Part shown: positions 12,501 to 27,500 of the stretch, one piece after another
How the letters are laid out: each line of letters begins with the position of its first letter
Position numbering within the stretch: the first letter of the stretch is position 1
Origin: Diploscapter coronatus
Taxonomy: Eukaryota > Nematoda > Chromadorea > Rhabditida > Rhabditidae
Direction of reading: 5' to 3'
DNA length: 64,000 nucleotides
NCBI GenBank assembly: GCA_964036155.1
Contig: OZ038422.1
Span: forward strand, 4,487,201-4,551,200
The notes under the pieces: generated by a model
What the model saw: the letters and a program-made list of their open reading frames with translations, nothing else
Told to the model about the DNA's origin: nothing
The model's database searches: none
Translations under genes and position numbers: made by a program

Positions 12501-15500
12501 TGGCGATGAGATCCTTAGCTTCGAGCAGCAGAACGTTGAGAAGAACTACTGGTGGCTGAAAATGAGAAATTATCGTCCATACTTCAAATCAAGAAATACC
12601 TTGCTCCTCTTCGCCTTTTCCATGAGTGTCGTGTGTTGCTGAGCATCTCCTTGGAACGCTGTTCGTACATATTTGTACAGACTTTCCTGTGTATTCAGAT
12701 CACTGGTTTTGCCAACTTTGTGTGTGATTGTGTATAGTGCTTCCACGTACAAGGCCTAAATGTTCAAATTTCAAGCGCCGTTCCACAATCTCATTTTAGA
12801 AACATCACGAATTTTCATGAAATGTTTCTTAATCCAAATCCCAATTTCGTAATTGAAGATTAGCAAATTTTCTAATCCTGTCCTGTCTCGTGAAATAATT
12901 TCAAATATAAAAAAAAAAAAAAAAAAAAAAAACTCTTGCCTCGATTTGTTTCTTGTCCCCATTTAGGCTAAGTTTCTTGATGGTGTACAGCTCATCGTCA
13001 GGCTGCGAATCGACTTCCAAAGGAGCCGTGATTCGCTCGAAGAAATTGCCGTCCGAAGCCTGCACTCTGAAAACGATAATTTCATTATCAGCAGCTGTAG
13101 ATTGAATAAGGAGCTATATCATCATCATCCTACACACGTGTGCTATTTTTAATCTTGTCCGAAAATTTGTTTGCTAAACAATGCCAACTTTAGTCGAACA
13201 CATTTCGTCATCAATCATTTTTAATCTACTTGAACACGTGAAAACCTTCATAAACTAAACAATCTCAAATGCTCTTTCACAAATTCAGTATCCTAAGTGC
13301 ATGTGAACGCTAGATTTTTCTCGATGATGCCATTTTACTCAATGTTTTATGTTTCTGTTGCTCATAAACGGAAATGCAATAAACAAGAACGAAAAAGCAG
13401 CTGAGGAGAGGCTTAACGCAATTCATTTTCATTTGGATTCCGAAACAGAAACAGCAGCAAAAACAGAAGGATTCTTTGCTTGCTCCTCTACGCCTGCGTT
13501 CGCACGTTTTCGTTACTTTTCTGCTGCTTTTTTGTTATTTAGCGAGCTCTTCGGATGTAGAGGTGTCACTCATTCAACGAATCTAATTCATTAGCTGAGG
13601 AACTAGCTCGTTAGCCTTTTCGATTTAACTTCGAAATTGGAACAGAGAGTATTGCAACACAATGTATGTGTTTCATGAAATCCTATGAAGATGCGTCCAT
13701 AAGCATTTGGGTTTCTTATAATGTTGTGGAAATGAAATAATATCCAAGGTAACATAGATTTGTAATGATGAAATAATAGTAATAATATTGGGATAAGAAT
13801 TAATCAGTAGTTTAGGTTATCACAAAATGTAAAAGTTATCTTGGGCAAACAAACAAACATAGAAGACCTACGCAGCTCTCCTTTGTCGATTGAGGTGTTT
13901 CCTGGTGCGAAGCGATGCCCGCATGACGGCTTTTGGTTCGGCGTTGGAGCCGACGGAAAACGCCCGCAATGGCGGAGGTTTCGGTTTCTTGTTTTTCCCC
14001 GGCAACTTGGCCAATTCTGTCCGTTTTCTGCCCGCAATTGTTCTCGTCTCGCTTTTTTCTCAAAACCAATATCCCTTGCGGGCCACGCCCCTTTCAACCG
14101 ATGATTCCCTCGGTTCTTTTGGGGCGAAAAGTTGTATTTGGTGCGTCCGTGGACCCGAGATAATGGGGGAATGAGTTTTTGGTCCGACGAAGTCAAGAAA
14201 ATGTCAAGACGAAAACATAGATCCTTTAATGGACCATGTGACGACGTTTGCAGAACATCGACTGTAAAATCATTATTCGCGTTGCTACGGAATAAAATGA
14301 ACATATCACATCATTGAAGAACAAAAAAGAATTAATGAACGAATTTTTGGGACAAAGAAAGATGAAATCACGCATATTTTTGCCATCATTTTGAAAATTC
14401 ATGATCTAAAAATACCGAAATCTCGACTAATTTCCTCGTTTCTGTAGCAAAATACCAGGCGTTGTAATTATTTCCTTGCAGGCCTATTTTCGCGTCTTAT
14501 GCGATAAAAATGTGCATTTCTAATGAAGTAGTCTGCCTGTAAATTCCTCTGTGAGAGTTGAGTTGAAAGAAAAAAAGTTCTATTGAAAATGGCCAAAGTT
14601 TCCAACTACTCATTTCTGTTTGAAAAAACCTTGTATTGTTTATCACCCATATTATGTCTAGATTGAACACTTTAGCTTCTGGCTTATAAAGCCGATAAAA
14701 TTCATGGGAATACAAAAGTTGAGCGCCAGAAAAACGTGTGGGAGATTTTGGAGGATTGAATTTCCCGGGCGAGGGAAATGCAGTAGACCACCAAAATAGC
14801 CGCACAAATGGAAAGGAGATGAAAAGTGAAATGAGACGAGTCATGCTTATGCGGAAAAATGGAAAATGAAAGAAAATAAGGAATAAGGAGAAAATGGGAT
14901 CAGAACCAGGGAAATGCGCGGGTTGAGATACGGCATCTGACAAACAAAGCATCGGACGGATGACAGAGGAACACGCAAGAAAGGAACGTGACTGCTCACT
15001 TTCAATTTATCAAAGACACTAACATTTTCTTAGCATGGGAATAATGAAAACTAGAACGGATTTGTTGAAAAGGGCAAAAGATGCGTGCGAAAGTGAAACT
15101 CTAAAGATGTCGACTTTTAAATTTTTGCAACAGAAAATTTTCGAAATAAAGTCCAGAACACGCTGGCGGCTCTCATAATCGTAAAAATTGCAAATTTTCA
15201 CTAGGAAACACTATCAAACGTTTTAAATTAATAAAATGCTTGAAGGCTTAATACAAGATGAATTTCGACTATTTTATCGTAGACTAAAGAAGAACACGTT
15301 GAAACCTAACGAAATAGATTCTTTAAAAAATGCACCCCGAAATTCTGCGGATGACCCAATTCATCAAAATGGTCCGACAAAAATAATAATGAGTCCCATA
15401 TGAAGACAGACCTGCTGGCATTTCGAATTCTCATTTGAATGATCGACATTTTCATGTACTACCTAAACAACTGCTTCGGGTCTGGTATCGCAATATTTCT

Positions 15501-18500
15501 CGTTTCTGTGAGTTGAAATACGTCAATCTGAATATTTTGAGAAAAATGAGCATTTTGGATTATTGCAAACAATTTTGTGATCCTACTACCTAGAATTATT
15601 TTATGGAAGCCTTTTTCGCCATTTATTATCCTAGAATGTATCTAGATATGAAGGCAATTGGCTAGGTAAGTGGAATGAAAGAAATGTTTTGCATCGCTGA
15701 ATGCGGGGATGGCTTTATGACTCTCGTCCACTCGTTTTGCCTGCAAACGACCCTAACATAATTCAGAAGTGAGGAAATAAAATTCATCCTACCGATGTTA
15801 ACATCGGGCATCGAGAAATTGACTTTTGCATGCTGCGGCGCTGTTTCGCAGAGCTAAAGATTGGGGATACGTGAGATACTCCAAAGTAAGATTATGATGA
15901 AATCTTCGAATGAAAAAAATTATCGGGGAAAACTCGATTATGAAATGAGCTGCATATCCATAAACAATTAGAGCAATGATTTCTGTTGCACACAAGAAAA
16001 TACACTGGATAACACTGATAAAAGTAGACTTCTATGAAAGTAAATTTGTGTTCCTCAAATTATTTGCCTAAAAATCTCAAAATATGTAGAAAGTGTTCTG
16101 CAATGATTTGATCAACTAAAATATTCTATTAGCTGGGCTGAGATGAGTGAAATTTAAACATCACTTTGGAAAATCTCAAAGAAGATCATAATAAATGGTT
16201 GGGAAATTCTGAAACCCATGACCTTCATTACGAGCAATTTTGTGGGCTGATAATTGTTCTAATGAAGTGTTTCTCATGACCAGGAAGTCGAGTTTGCAGT
16301 TGATGTTGGTTGGTTTGGACGAAAACGCATTAAATACAGCGTTTAGGAATAATTTCTTGTAAATGTTGCTGACATTTAATTTAAATGACTGCAGAGAAAA
16401 CAAAATGTTTCTCGTGAATTTAATCATAGATCGAGGAAAAACGGTAAGCTAATTCCAAAATAAGTTCGCCTAAAAATAAATACTCCACTTTTTCGATACG
16501 AAAACAATGAGTAATTTGACTAATTGTAGCAAGAGGGAATAGCGTAGGACTAAAAAATAATTTTGATTGAATATTTTGTGCAGGAGCATTTTGTACCTGC
16601 CCTGGCTAAAGAGTTAAAACACAGAAGAGGGGAATTTAATGAAATGCGGGCGAAAAGTAAGAGACACCGAGAAAGGGGCAGAAGTACGTAAGCAGGCCGA
16701 ACCTAGATGCCGAGTGGAAAGATAGGGAAATTTATGAAGCAGACTAAAATTGGAAGGCGATAAATGAATGAGTTGGAATGAAATGAAGAAGAGAAAAACA
16801 GCAAGGACACCGAAGTGGATGGGCCTGTAAACGATATTCACGGGATATCAAAACACATAGGGATTCTATCGGAAGCGAAAGAACGAAAATAATGCGCTAT
16901 GGACTAGGTTATGAGCAAATTTGTGTTAAAATATCTCTAGTCCTATAGGTTTGCCAAATTTATTTTTATATCTGGATATCTTAGAGAAAACAAGCATCGC
17001 AGTATGTAGGAAATTTCAATTATAACATTGCATAGTATCTCATTTTTCCTAATTTTGAAAAAAATACCTTTTCTGTTTCCAATATTTCCAAATGAACGCT
17101 TTTGCCATAACTTAGCTCTTAATCAATAGGGAAAGAAGATTCGCCGCAAAATGTTTCCTTTTCAGTTTCAGCAGATAAGATAGTGAACGAAGCGCAGCTA
17201 TCATTTAGATATGTGAAGAAAGAAAATCACAGGTTCTTGAAAGGAAACAAAGTCGGGGTAAACCTCGAAAGATCAGAGCATATTTTCGTATTTTCGGCTC
17301 TAGAAGTCATCAACCATGACCATAAACTTTCGGGAAAAGATGAGATAATTTGCATGTAGACCTACGAAAAATGCTGCATAATTGTCGAACTTTTCTATTT
17401 TTGGACATAAAAATTCATGAATTCAGAATAACATATCCATAATTGCTATGCACGTTTGTGTGTTTTATAACTTTGCACAGAATGACAAATTTATCCGAAA
17501 GAGGCGTTCATTCAACATAGTAATTACGCATAAATATTCATCTGAATCGCAAATAAAGTCTAAAATATGTCATTTTGCCTTACATATTATGCAAGCATAT
17601 TTATGGCGACATCCGATGATAAAATTGTAGTCGGATGAATTCAAAATTTTGCATAAAATATTGGGAAAATGCAATAAATTTGAGAAATCTCACGAAGTTA
17701 TTTAAGCAGAATCGATATTTTGATGATAATCTTGCGCAGAGATTGTATTCCTTAAGGGTTTAGACTCTATAAGAACTGCAGAAATGTTACGCTGATATGA
17801 TACAGACTCACTCATGAGTGCGATTTCTTCAAGTAAAATATGACGCAAAAATTTTGCGAATCAAACATCTTTCAAATGGGGAACAAAATAGAGCATTTGA
17901 TGTTCATATGAGCGAGCAAATGGTCAAGAATGAGAAGTTTAACAGTAAATGCATGAATGTAGGGAACATTTCTGGATAATTAGCAATGCATAGAAATCGT
18001 TAGAAAGTAAAATGGTCAACCGCTTCGCACAAAAACAGCCAAAATTCTAAATTCACAGGATCATTTTATGATTTGCGTCACAGGCCTTGTGAGCCATGAG
18101 AAGGTTTTCCTGAAAATTTCAAGACCAGACAGTCATAGGTTGAAAATTGGAATAATTAATGGACTATTTTGAATGAACTAAGCAGACAATATCTTGCGCG
18201 CATGATTCATGAAATGCAATGCAAATAAGACTAAATTTCATCACTCAAACTCGCGGCTGATTGGTTCAATTACGAAAAAGTGCAAGAAAAAGACGTTCGA
18301 GTAATGATAAACATGTTGAAAATAGACCTTGTAAATGGAAATGAAGACAGCACAGAAATAGCTCTGCTTTAAAGTTGGTTCTCCTCGTGTGCGTCACAAA
18401 TTGACCTAATGAGAATAATGAGCCCCGTGCTCCACAAAAAGAGCTATACATCGTAAATGTGGGAAAGCGAGGAAGTTCGAAGGGGAAAAGTTGCAACAAA

Positions 18501-21500
18501 TTTTTAAAACAAATCTAAGAATCTCCAATTCCGTAAAGATGATCAAGGTAAATATGGGACAGCGACTTGAATATTTTGGAGAAATTCCGCTATGTCAGAT
18601 AGCCAAGACAAGACTAGAGAAATTGGATTTTTTTATCCTATCTTTCGTGTTGAAAATTTAGTGATATTTAAGTTTTGATTTATGAAAGGTGATATCTATG
18701 CTCCGAAAAAATCGTGAGAATTCGATTCATATCAGACAAGTGCAAAATTGAATAATTTCTGATCGAGCGTGAGAAAACGTTGAGCAGCGTAAACAGTTGC
18801 GACGTTTCATCCAGAATTCGATTTTCGCGAAGAAACTCTCGAACAACTTTGCTGCTGGCAAAAGTAGCCGTTGCCTTTCTACTTCTGTGGGACAAGTTGA
18901 TTCCCCGGGGGAAGCTCTTTCATCATCTGATTATTCCTCTAACCCTCGTCTTCTCGCCATCTCTCATATCCACATCATCTTTCTCGAGAGTCTTCCTATC
19001 TTTTTTTTATTTATTATATTCTTCTCTCAATCAAGTGCAATCTCTAATTCATATCCTTCGTCAGGCTCTATACTTCTCTCATTAGCCTGCCTGCTTGCCT
19101 AACCCGTATATTTCCATTCGCTCCTTCTTCAGCAGCTGCAGCCAGTCTGTCCGTCCGTCCGTCCGACTTCTGCCTACGTCTCACCTTTTCGCTCCATACT
19201 TCAAGCCAACATTTCATTATGCACTTTCATACGATATAATTAGATGCGAAAACACGATATAGCATGTTAGAAAATTTGGACAATTATACTATTATATGGT
19301 TTAAAATGAAATACACTTGAGCAAAGTAGAATGAAAGTAACGTATTAATGTAGCGTCCCAGATATTGTGCTATGAAATAGCTATCCACCAGGAAAACTAG
19401 TTCTTCTCATTTTTTCCGAGTTATTAGTTGGATACGTGGCGAGTATGATCATTTTATATTGCTAACGAAAAAATAACAAAATTTAGGGTTCTTGCAAATC
19501 AGATGAAATGTGAACTTACTGGAACGCGATTTCCCTCGGATCGGTTTGTTGCACTGACAATTCTCGGATGAATTTCTGTGCGTTGCTGATCTGCCGCTGT
19601 GCCCAGGCATGTGCATTTGCATGAGCGGATCGGACCTTCTCCACCTGCCCTTGCACCATCTTCTGGCCGAGAGCCAGCTTCTGACTCACAGCTCCTCCTG
19701 CCGACATCCTTCAAGCCAGGTGACGAACGAGTTGAGTCAAGGCTTCTTCTTGGCCCTTAGAACATTACAGATATCACTTTGAAATTGCGATTTGTTACAA
19801 AAAACGAATCCGCGAGTTGAGTGAAATGATAATTAGATTTTTCGATGAAATAAGATGGTAGAGACGAAGAATTCTATTTCGTACCATTAAACCATGTTTT
19901 ATTCTTATCTATAAATAATGGTGAAGAATAGATTTTACAACAATGATATCCGAGAATCTCCAGAATTGCAAAACGCAAGAGTGAAATTTTGGATTTGATT
20001 GATGACATTTAGCAATTGAAAAATGAGATGTAAATTCGAAAAGAAAATCAATTTATGCTCCAATTTCCTGGAATTTATTTGCAATTTGAAATTGAGGATA
20101 TGCTTACATGAAAATGCGCTGTATAACGCAGAAAAAATCCATAAGGAAATGAAGTGGAACTGGATTAAAAAGGATGAAAACGAGACGCTCGATTTCGAAA
20201 TATCCACATTGAGCTTATCGCTATTCCTAGATTTTCTGGAAAAGAAAGGAAAACTTGCATAGCCATGTTTGAACTGAAAGAAGAAAAAAGATAATCTCGT
20301 GGTCGGAGATGAAAGAATAGAGCACACTGTTATGAATGGGATTGCGAGTCTAGGGCTTGAGCCGAATTTACAAATTCTGACAGCAAAATAAAGGAATGAA
20401 GAAAACTAATTTAGATGATCACAAGACACTGACGTTCGTGCATGAATTAGTCGCAACGACGAGGAGAGGGAGTCGAGTCTAATAGAAAAGTCGTGCAAAC
20501 CAAATATAAGCTATACAAAAACGAGTATCAATTTTCACCGAAATACTGAAATTGTTTCAGCTCCGAGGCAAACGAATGAATGAGCATTTTCTCATAATTC
20601 CGATATAAACGAAGTAATTTGTTTTTATTTCTGCAAGAAAACAGTATATGATCTTCATCATAGTACTACAGGATAGATACAAAATTACACATTCTCACGA
20701 GTAGGATAATCCGAAAAGAAGGCTCTGCACTCAGCAAAAAGGGAGTAAGGAGCCTTACTGCTTGTTTGTAGCTGCTGTTGGCATGCCAAATCGAGCGAGT
20801 CCAAGAGAAACAGAAGCCGAGGAAATAGCCTTGGGAGAGAGAATGAGATATGAGACGAGAAACAAGCTGGCATGAAAAAGTGCTGCTGTGCAGAAGAAAC
20901 TGAAGAAGAAAAGGAGAGGAAGGAATGGAAAGGAAAGGAAAGGGAAGAGAGACGAAGAAATGGACACAAAACGTCGATTGTTAGCACCGATCCAAGGAGC
21001 AGAGGGGAGCAGAATAACAAGAGAATTGAAACAGAAGATGTCTGACAGGGAAGGCAAGGACGGATAAATCGAAGGGATGGCACTGCGGTTGCCAAAACAA
21101 AAAATGGCAGAGCAGCTCCCTGGCGACTCGTTCCAATCGGAAAGGCAACAACCCGAAGTCACCCGCATAAATAATTGGAAGCGCAGTTCATGGAAAAGGA
21201 TGCTGAAATTATGTGTGGGCGTTAAAACATGGTGGAATACGGAATTTAGTAAAGAGCAGATTTTTCACTTTGTGATGCGTCATGGAAACTTTTAAAAATT
21301 ACGCCGAAGAAAAATTGGAATTTTTGTAAATAATATTAGACGAATGGGATTCAAAATTCGTTCTTATTCTGCACAAAACTCATAATATCACAAAAGAACC
21401 AAGAATAGATGCTAACTATAAGGATTTCAAAAAGTAGAAGAATGCGTATCCATGCATGGACAAAGAAAAAAGAATCCAAGAAAACAAAGACAAAAAGTAA

Positions 21501-24500
21501 ATTTCGGCTGTCTCCACAGCTCGCTTATCGATGTAAACGGCGTGCGGCAAAAGCCAATTTGAGGTTTGAAATGCGAAACGAATGCTGCGAATTCGATGAA
21601 TGGAAAGCAGCAGAAAAGCTGGATTGTGGAAAAGGGAAAAGAAGAAGAAGATATTCGACCATTCGACGCGACGACAAGACTGAAGGCAGAAGAAGATCTG
21701 CAGATTTGAAAGAGAAGGACGCTAATCAGCCAGCAAGAAGAAGAAGAACGCAAACTGAACGCAACAAGCAGTTACAACGAAATAAGGGCAAGGAAGTAAA
21801 AAATCTTTTTTAAAAAATCAGGGAAACACAGAATGCCAAAAATTGTAGCGAAAAATGACGATTTGTGGTGCGCGCATGAGAAAATTGATAATGTGGATTT
21901 GTAGATTTGTAAGGGTAAAAGAATAGAATCAGAGAGATAAAATTAGACTCATTATACTTGTTCAAGCAGCTAGATGTCGAGGAGTTTTGACAAAAATGGC
22001 AAAGAAGAGAAAACTAGAGTTTGGTGAGTAGAATAATCTAATGAATAGGGTGAGCTCTTCAACTAAGTGTTTTCATCCCACTTTTTAAAAATTATTTTCT
22101 CTGCTTTTTCGACAACTTTTAGTTTGGTGTTAAAATGACAAAAGTAATTCATGTGGCAAAATATTAAAATCGTAAGAAGAATAGTAATATATTATGGGTT
22201 AACATGGCGAATATATTTATTAGTAAGATATGTAAATATATTAGGCCATATAATATGTGGTGGATTATCACATTAATTATTGAATACTATTGATTGATAG
22301 AAATTATGATAAATTATAGAAACAATCCACAACAATTCATTACTTGTCTAATTTGGAACATCGAAAATTTTGAATGAAAAGAATTTTTCGTGAAACAGGA
22401 ACTCAAACTAAACAAGTCCAATTATGGCTCCCGAATGGAAGGATGAATGAAATATTCATCGATATCATTTTTGTAAAAACCTCAAAGTCTATCGGAACAA
22501 GTTTCCACTTTGCTGTATTGAAGTAATTTTTCAGTGAATTGCGATGAATTTGAGGAGCGTAAAAATAAGACTACAACTTTTCATATACTAGAAATTTGCC
22601 ATGGAGAAGCTAAAAGCAATGAATAAGCAGGGAGATGGTTGTAAATAAACTAGGCTACGAAATACGGACATTTGCTTGGTTATAGACAATTTTTCAGCGA
22701 GCAACGAATTCCGAGCTTGCAAATTTAGAATTACTAGAAATTAATTACGAGACTTGCTTGGTGTTACTACCTCAATGTAACCAATCAAAAATATCACCTG
22801 CTGAATTTCGTGTTGATTGAAATGAAAATGTAATATAAAAAGTTAGAAAATAAGAAAATATGAATTATGTCGCAAAATAGAACAAATTTGGGCCGAAACC
22901 TAAACAGATTGGAAACGTTTTCATTGAGAAAAGGTCATGAAGTCATGCATTTTGTATCACGAAGAAGGTTTGATTCGAGAAATTAGGAAAAAGTGGTGCA
23001 AAATTCCAAATACAAGGCTAGGATATTTCAAATTCATGAAACTATTTTTGAAATCAATAAAATGTTGCGAAGAACATTTCGTGAAATTCCTAATCCTATT
23101 ATTCAAACAGAAACACGGTGTGAGAAAATATCATATCATGTCTGGACTAGGATGAATAGAGCTGATTCGTTAGCTAAGTTTGTCTGATAATGATATCCTC
23201 ACATGACATGAATTAATATCGGAAGATTCTCACAAGTACAACACACAACGAAATGAGAATGATAGTATTTTGTAAAAAGTGTGACTTTTGAACAAAATTT
23301 CATCAATTTCGAATGAGAATTAAATATGCGATGAACGTTAAAAGTAGAAATTTGTGAATGAATGTAATTTTTTGTAGAGCTAAATGAATTTTCGATAATG
23401 CAATTTGCGAGTTGGGTTTGGCAATTTGGTGGAAGAAAAGAGGAATAATTCGACTTGAATAGAGAACAGAAATGGAATAAGAAATTAGAAGGGGGAAACA
23501 CAAGTAGAGAAGTTGAAGTTAAAAATGCGAAATAATCTGAATAAATGGGCATGAAAAATTGGTGGTGAGGGTGAGAATAAAGTTTGAAAGAGAAAGAAAT
23601 TTTTCGAACGACATATCTAAAAAGGAAAAAAGAATATAAGGACGAATATATGGGAAAGGATATATGAGGGCTGAGGCTCAATTGAGTTCGATGCGATACA
23701 TAAATAACTGAAAACGGAAAGGAGAAAACGAAGAAATCGTGAAAGGGGAAAATGAGAGCAGAAAAGCTGATACGCTTGGACATATGAACCCATGAAGGAC
23801 ATCCGGTTGCAAAAACTAGTTTGAGTTCACTCTAATTTAGGAAATCTCAAGAATCGTCGTCATTAGTTGAATCAATTTGCAAAATTTGATCAAAAGTATA
23901 ACCTAAGAAAAACTAAAGAAAAAGATTTTAAAATTCTAAACAAAAAAACTATTATGAAAGCTGATAGATGCGGAAAGATGAAAAATTTTGTAAATGTACT
24001 ATTTCAAGACAAATCGATTTTTAGTGAAACTTCGACTTGATGATATTAAAATTGTAGGTGAACATTGAAAACGTTGAAGATACATGTTATTTCGATTGAA
24101 CATCATATCCCATCAAAGTTCAGTACGGAGAGATTCTATCATGCAAGGTAAATTTCTGGAAATTAGTGATGAACAAATTGCATCACCTAAATTCCCACTC
24201 CGAGAAACGTTTCCGAAGGTTGTTTGAGAAAACAAAGAGTCGAGTTACATGAATTCGTTTTCTAGTTCTATCACTACGAATACATAATATCGCTTGAGTT
24301 TGTCGTATCCATTAGCTTGATTAAATTTCGAATATGCAAATCTCTTGATGCGATCATGACATAAAATCTGTCTCATGATTTTATCGCCTGATTCAGGTGA
24401 TTCCAAAATTTTCAATTAAGAAATTAAATTTTGAGAGTCTGTTTGATAATTGGAAAAATGTAATCTATTCGGAATTAAGCGTGCTTAGATCGTGAAAATT

Positions 24501-27500
24501 TAGAGACTAACAGAAAATCTTTCGGTCTTAGATTTATTCTTTATGCATCAGCCGTGTCGCTGTACTTGCTCCATGGGAATAAAAATACTTGAGCAAAAAA
24601 AATGATTGCTTCTTAGATTAATTTTTATTTTTACACGTAATTGGTCGACTAATTTTATGATGAAATATTAAAGAAACTACTTCATAATCTCGAAATCAAC
24701 ATGACTGAAAATTGATGAAACCTCATACATATGAAAATAAATTGTTTTAGTAGGAATAGTGTCATGTCCTGTCCATGACCTTTCGTTACTTTGAAGTGAT
24801 ATTATGACTGACTATCTCAATGTTTCTACCACAAATTTCGACATAAAGTTGGCTAAAAGTCATTGAAAAGTTTGTGTTTTGTGTGACCTGTGTGTAGTTC
24901 ATTTATCATGCAAATTCGCATAATGAATTGGCTATTGGCTGTCACAATAAATGCAAAAATGCTTAAGGACTGAATGGAAATGAAGATGAAGAGTCTGAAA
25001 GCAACCCACCTCTTATTTATAAAGTCGTTCAGATCAGCGAGTCGTTGTGCGTTGGAAATGCGACGACGAGTCGATCTGAAAAGAATTGTTTTCATGATTC
25101 ATAAAAATATATTTTTGGGTCAGACACTAAAATTACACTAAAAATTAAAAATAGAGTTTTGCAAGATTTCTGTAAATTTCTGCCAGCATTTTTGACAAGT
25201 TGTAATTTCTTTGCTGGGAAACTCTAAATTTATCCTGTGGCCAAGCTGTTTTTAAGTATTGCTCTGCATTTTATTTCAATCAGGCATCTTTTAAAGGGAT
25301 ATAATTTTGTTAAGTTTTCCCAATCGTAACAGTGTTGATTCTCATTGGAATTGAACTTCGAGAAAATTTTCTTCGTATTATAGAAATACTATTTCAGAGT
25401 GCAAATGCATATTTTATTATCTATGCAGGTGGCTCAGAAAATTCATCGTCTCATCTGATGAAAGTTCATGGTAGTCAAATTTTATGGAAAAATATATATA
25501 TATCTACCTTCGTCTGAAAAGATCCTTCTTGCTGGGATTTCGATAGCTCATTGCCCTGTGGACATCGCCAACCGAACTGTGTCTGCTGTCCATCGACTTC
25601 AGGCGAGCGAGCTGAAATTCTCCAAATTAACCTCGAAGAAAAATTAATTGATAAAGGCTAACAAATTAAATTTTGTTGATTTGAAAAAGTAATATGGAAG
25701 GTGGTCAATTTTTCCCGATTCTCTTGACGTCATAAACTTTATCGTCAAATGAAGCAGTTACGATATGAAATTTCCAAAATACAGGACTATGAGAATATCA
25801 AAACAGTTTCGTCCAACACTCATGGTATCACAAAGCATTTGATAAGCCATCTTATGACAGCGATGAGATTTTGTACTTTCTTGATCAAATCACGGCAAAT
25901 CTGTTAAATTCTATGATTATCTCCAAAAACCCTTAGAAATGGAACAAATTTGATATTGAACTGAGAAGATCCTTTGTCTGCAAAATAAATAAGAAACTCA
26001 AGGATCTAGTAAAGATTGAAGGAAATTGCACTGTTTTGTAAATTCGAAATTAGCAAACGACAAAGAATATCTTGTCTATTTCCGGCAGGAGAGAAAATCT
26101 CTAATAAGATAAGATGCATGATTTTCATCATTCTCTCCAAATTTGGCCAATTTCCCTCATCAAAACCCCCGATTTGCGGCTCAATCGGGACAAATTTAGC
26201 ATCGGATCAAGAGAATCGGGGAAATGAATGACGTAAATTCGCGAAATTGTTTTATTTCGGGGTGTAAATGGAGAGATAGGCGAGTTGATTTGGAACAGAT
26301 AGCGACGGGAATAGGCGTTAGGGCGGCTAAAATAGAGTTACTCTGCAGGGAAGCTCATAAAGGGATGAGCAGGAAGAGTAAAGGCGAAGGACGAGGAACA
26401 CGGATCTGCAAAGTAGAAGAGCAAAAAGATAAAGAAAACATAAACTAGATTTTATCGTCTGCGATGTTTCCTGCTCATGAAACACTAAATGGGGAAAAAA
26501 TCTAATAATATGCCCAAAACTATTCGGAGAAAGTTGACCTGGGTGGAATGAAGGTTTCGGCACTAAACGTAGGTAGTCTCGTACAGAAGCGAGATATGTT
26601 CAAACCATAAATTATGGCAGACGGAATCCCGAAGCTATTCCCCAATATGTGACACAAATAATGTTACCTACTTTATCTCGCAAGTCAGCAAATCTGGACT
26701 GCATCTGCATAGCGCAGTGGCTAGTGATTTCCACCTACCCCTCCCTTCTTATTTCCTTCATTTGCTTCCCTAATTCTGCTTCTCTCTATCACTTTCCTTC
26801 TCGTCTTCATCCATCCATTCCTCGTATCACTTTCTGCGTCGCTTTGTGTGTATGTGTGTGTGTCCTCCATCAGTGCGCCTTCTCTATGTTCCCCCAGCTT
26901 TTTCTTGCCCTGCCCTGCTCTGTGCCCGTCTTCATTCTGAAACGAGCTTTCAATTTGCCATCCCCATTCGCGTCCATTCTTTCCGTCGTTATCTCCCACT
27001 GTCTCCCCGTTTTTCTCCACATTTGTCCTGTTGAGGCACTTCCCTCCCCCTCCTCGCTTGTTGCCTCCCAATCGACTTCCTTAGATTGGGAATCCTCAAA
27101 GTAGTTTGCTCAGCGTCTAATTTAGATGGGTCGTTAATGAGCGCGAAGTGAGTCGAGGAAAAATTACGAAAGAAATTGGTCGGCTAATTCGATAAACAGC
27201 AGAGCGAAACGCCCAAGCGCATTTTTGAAATCTATCGGATTTCGAAAATAGCAACATGAAAAACACAGTTAGAGGAGAATTTTGATCAAACACTAGAAAG
27301 ATGAACGAACGGATTAGCAAATATCAACGAGGAAGTATTAAAATTTTAAACCAAAAAATTGAATTTGCAGGTTTTCAAAAACAATCTATACCTAGAAAAA
27401 AATTACAAATAATTTCTAGCTAATCAAAATCATCTGCCTCTCGAATTTGACTAATTATGTGTAAAAATAGAACATCGAAAAAAAATTCGCGAAATAACTA

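Larger units (their letters stand above)
13067..19519 (-). other. 6.4 kb intron of the Munc13-like gene
   Basis: Joins the exon ending in phase 2 (CA) to the exon starting with A, which restores Gln. Inside are a comparatively GC-rich island at about 13.84-14.17 kb that is open in several frames, purine-skewed islands near 14.7-15.0 and 16.6-16.9 kb, and a pyrimidine-skewed island at 18.92-19.20 kb. I find no nested gene with splice signals or recognisable domains. Confidence 0.55.

Noticed and set aside
13804..14317. Six overlapping open frames on both strands, one of 166 codons
   Set aside because: Explained by local GC richness, which removes stop codons. No splice signals or domain.
20685..21168. 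Two overlapping 136-137 codon minus-strand frames
   Set aside because: Same composition effect as other purine-skewed islands, and inside an intron of the Munc13-like gene.
23199..23783. 194-codon minus-strand hydrophobic frame
   Set aside because: It lies in a purine-skewed island. The Phe/Ser/Leu-rich product follows from composition, and similar frames recur in other islands with no start or splice context.
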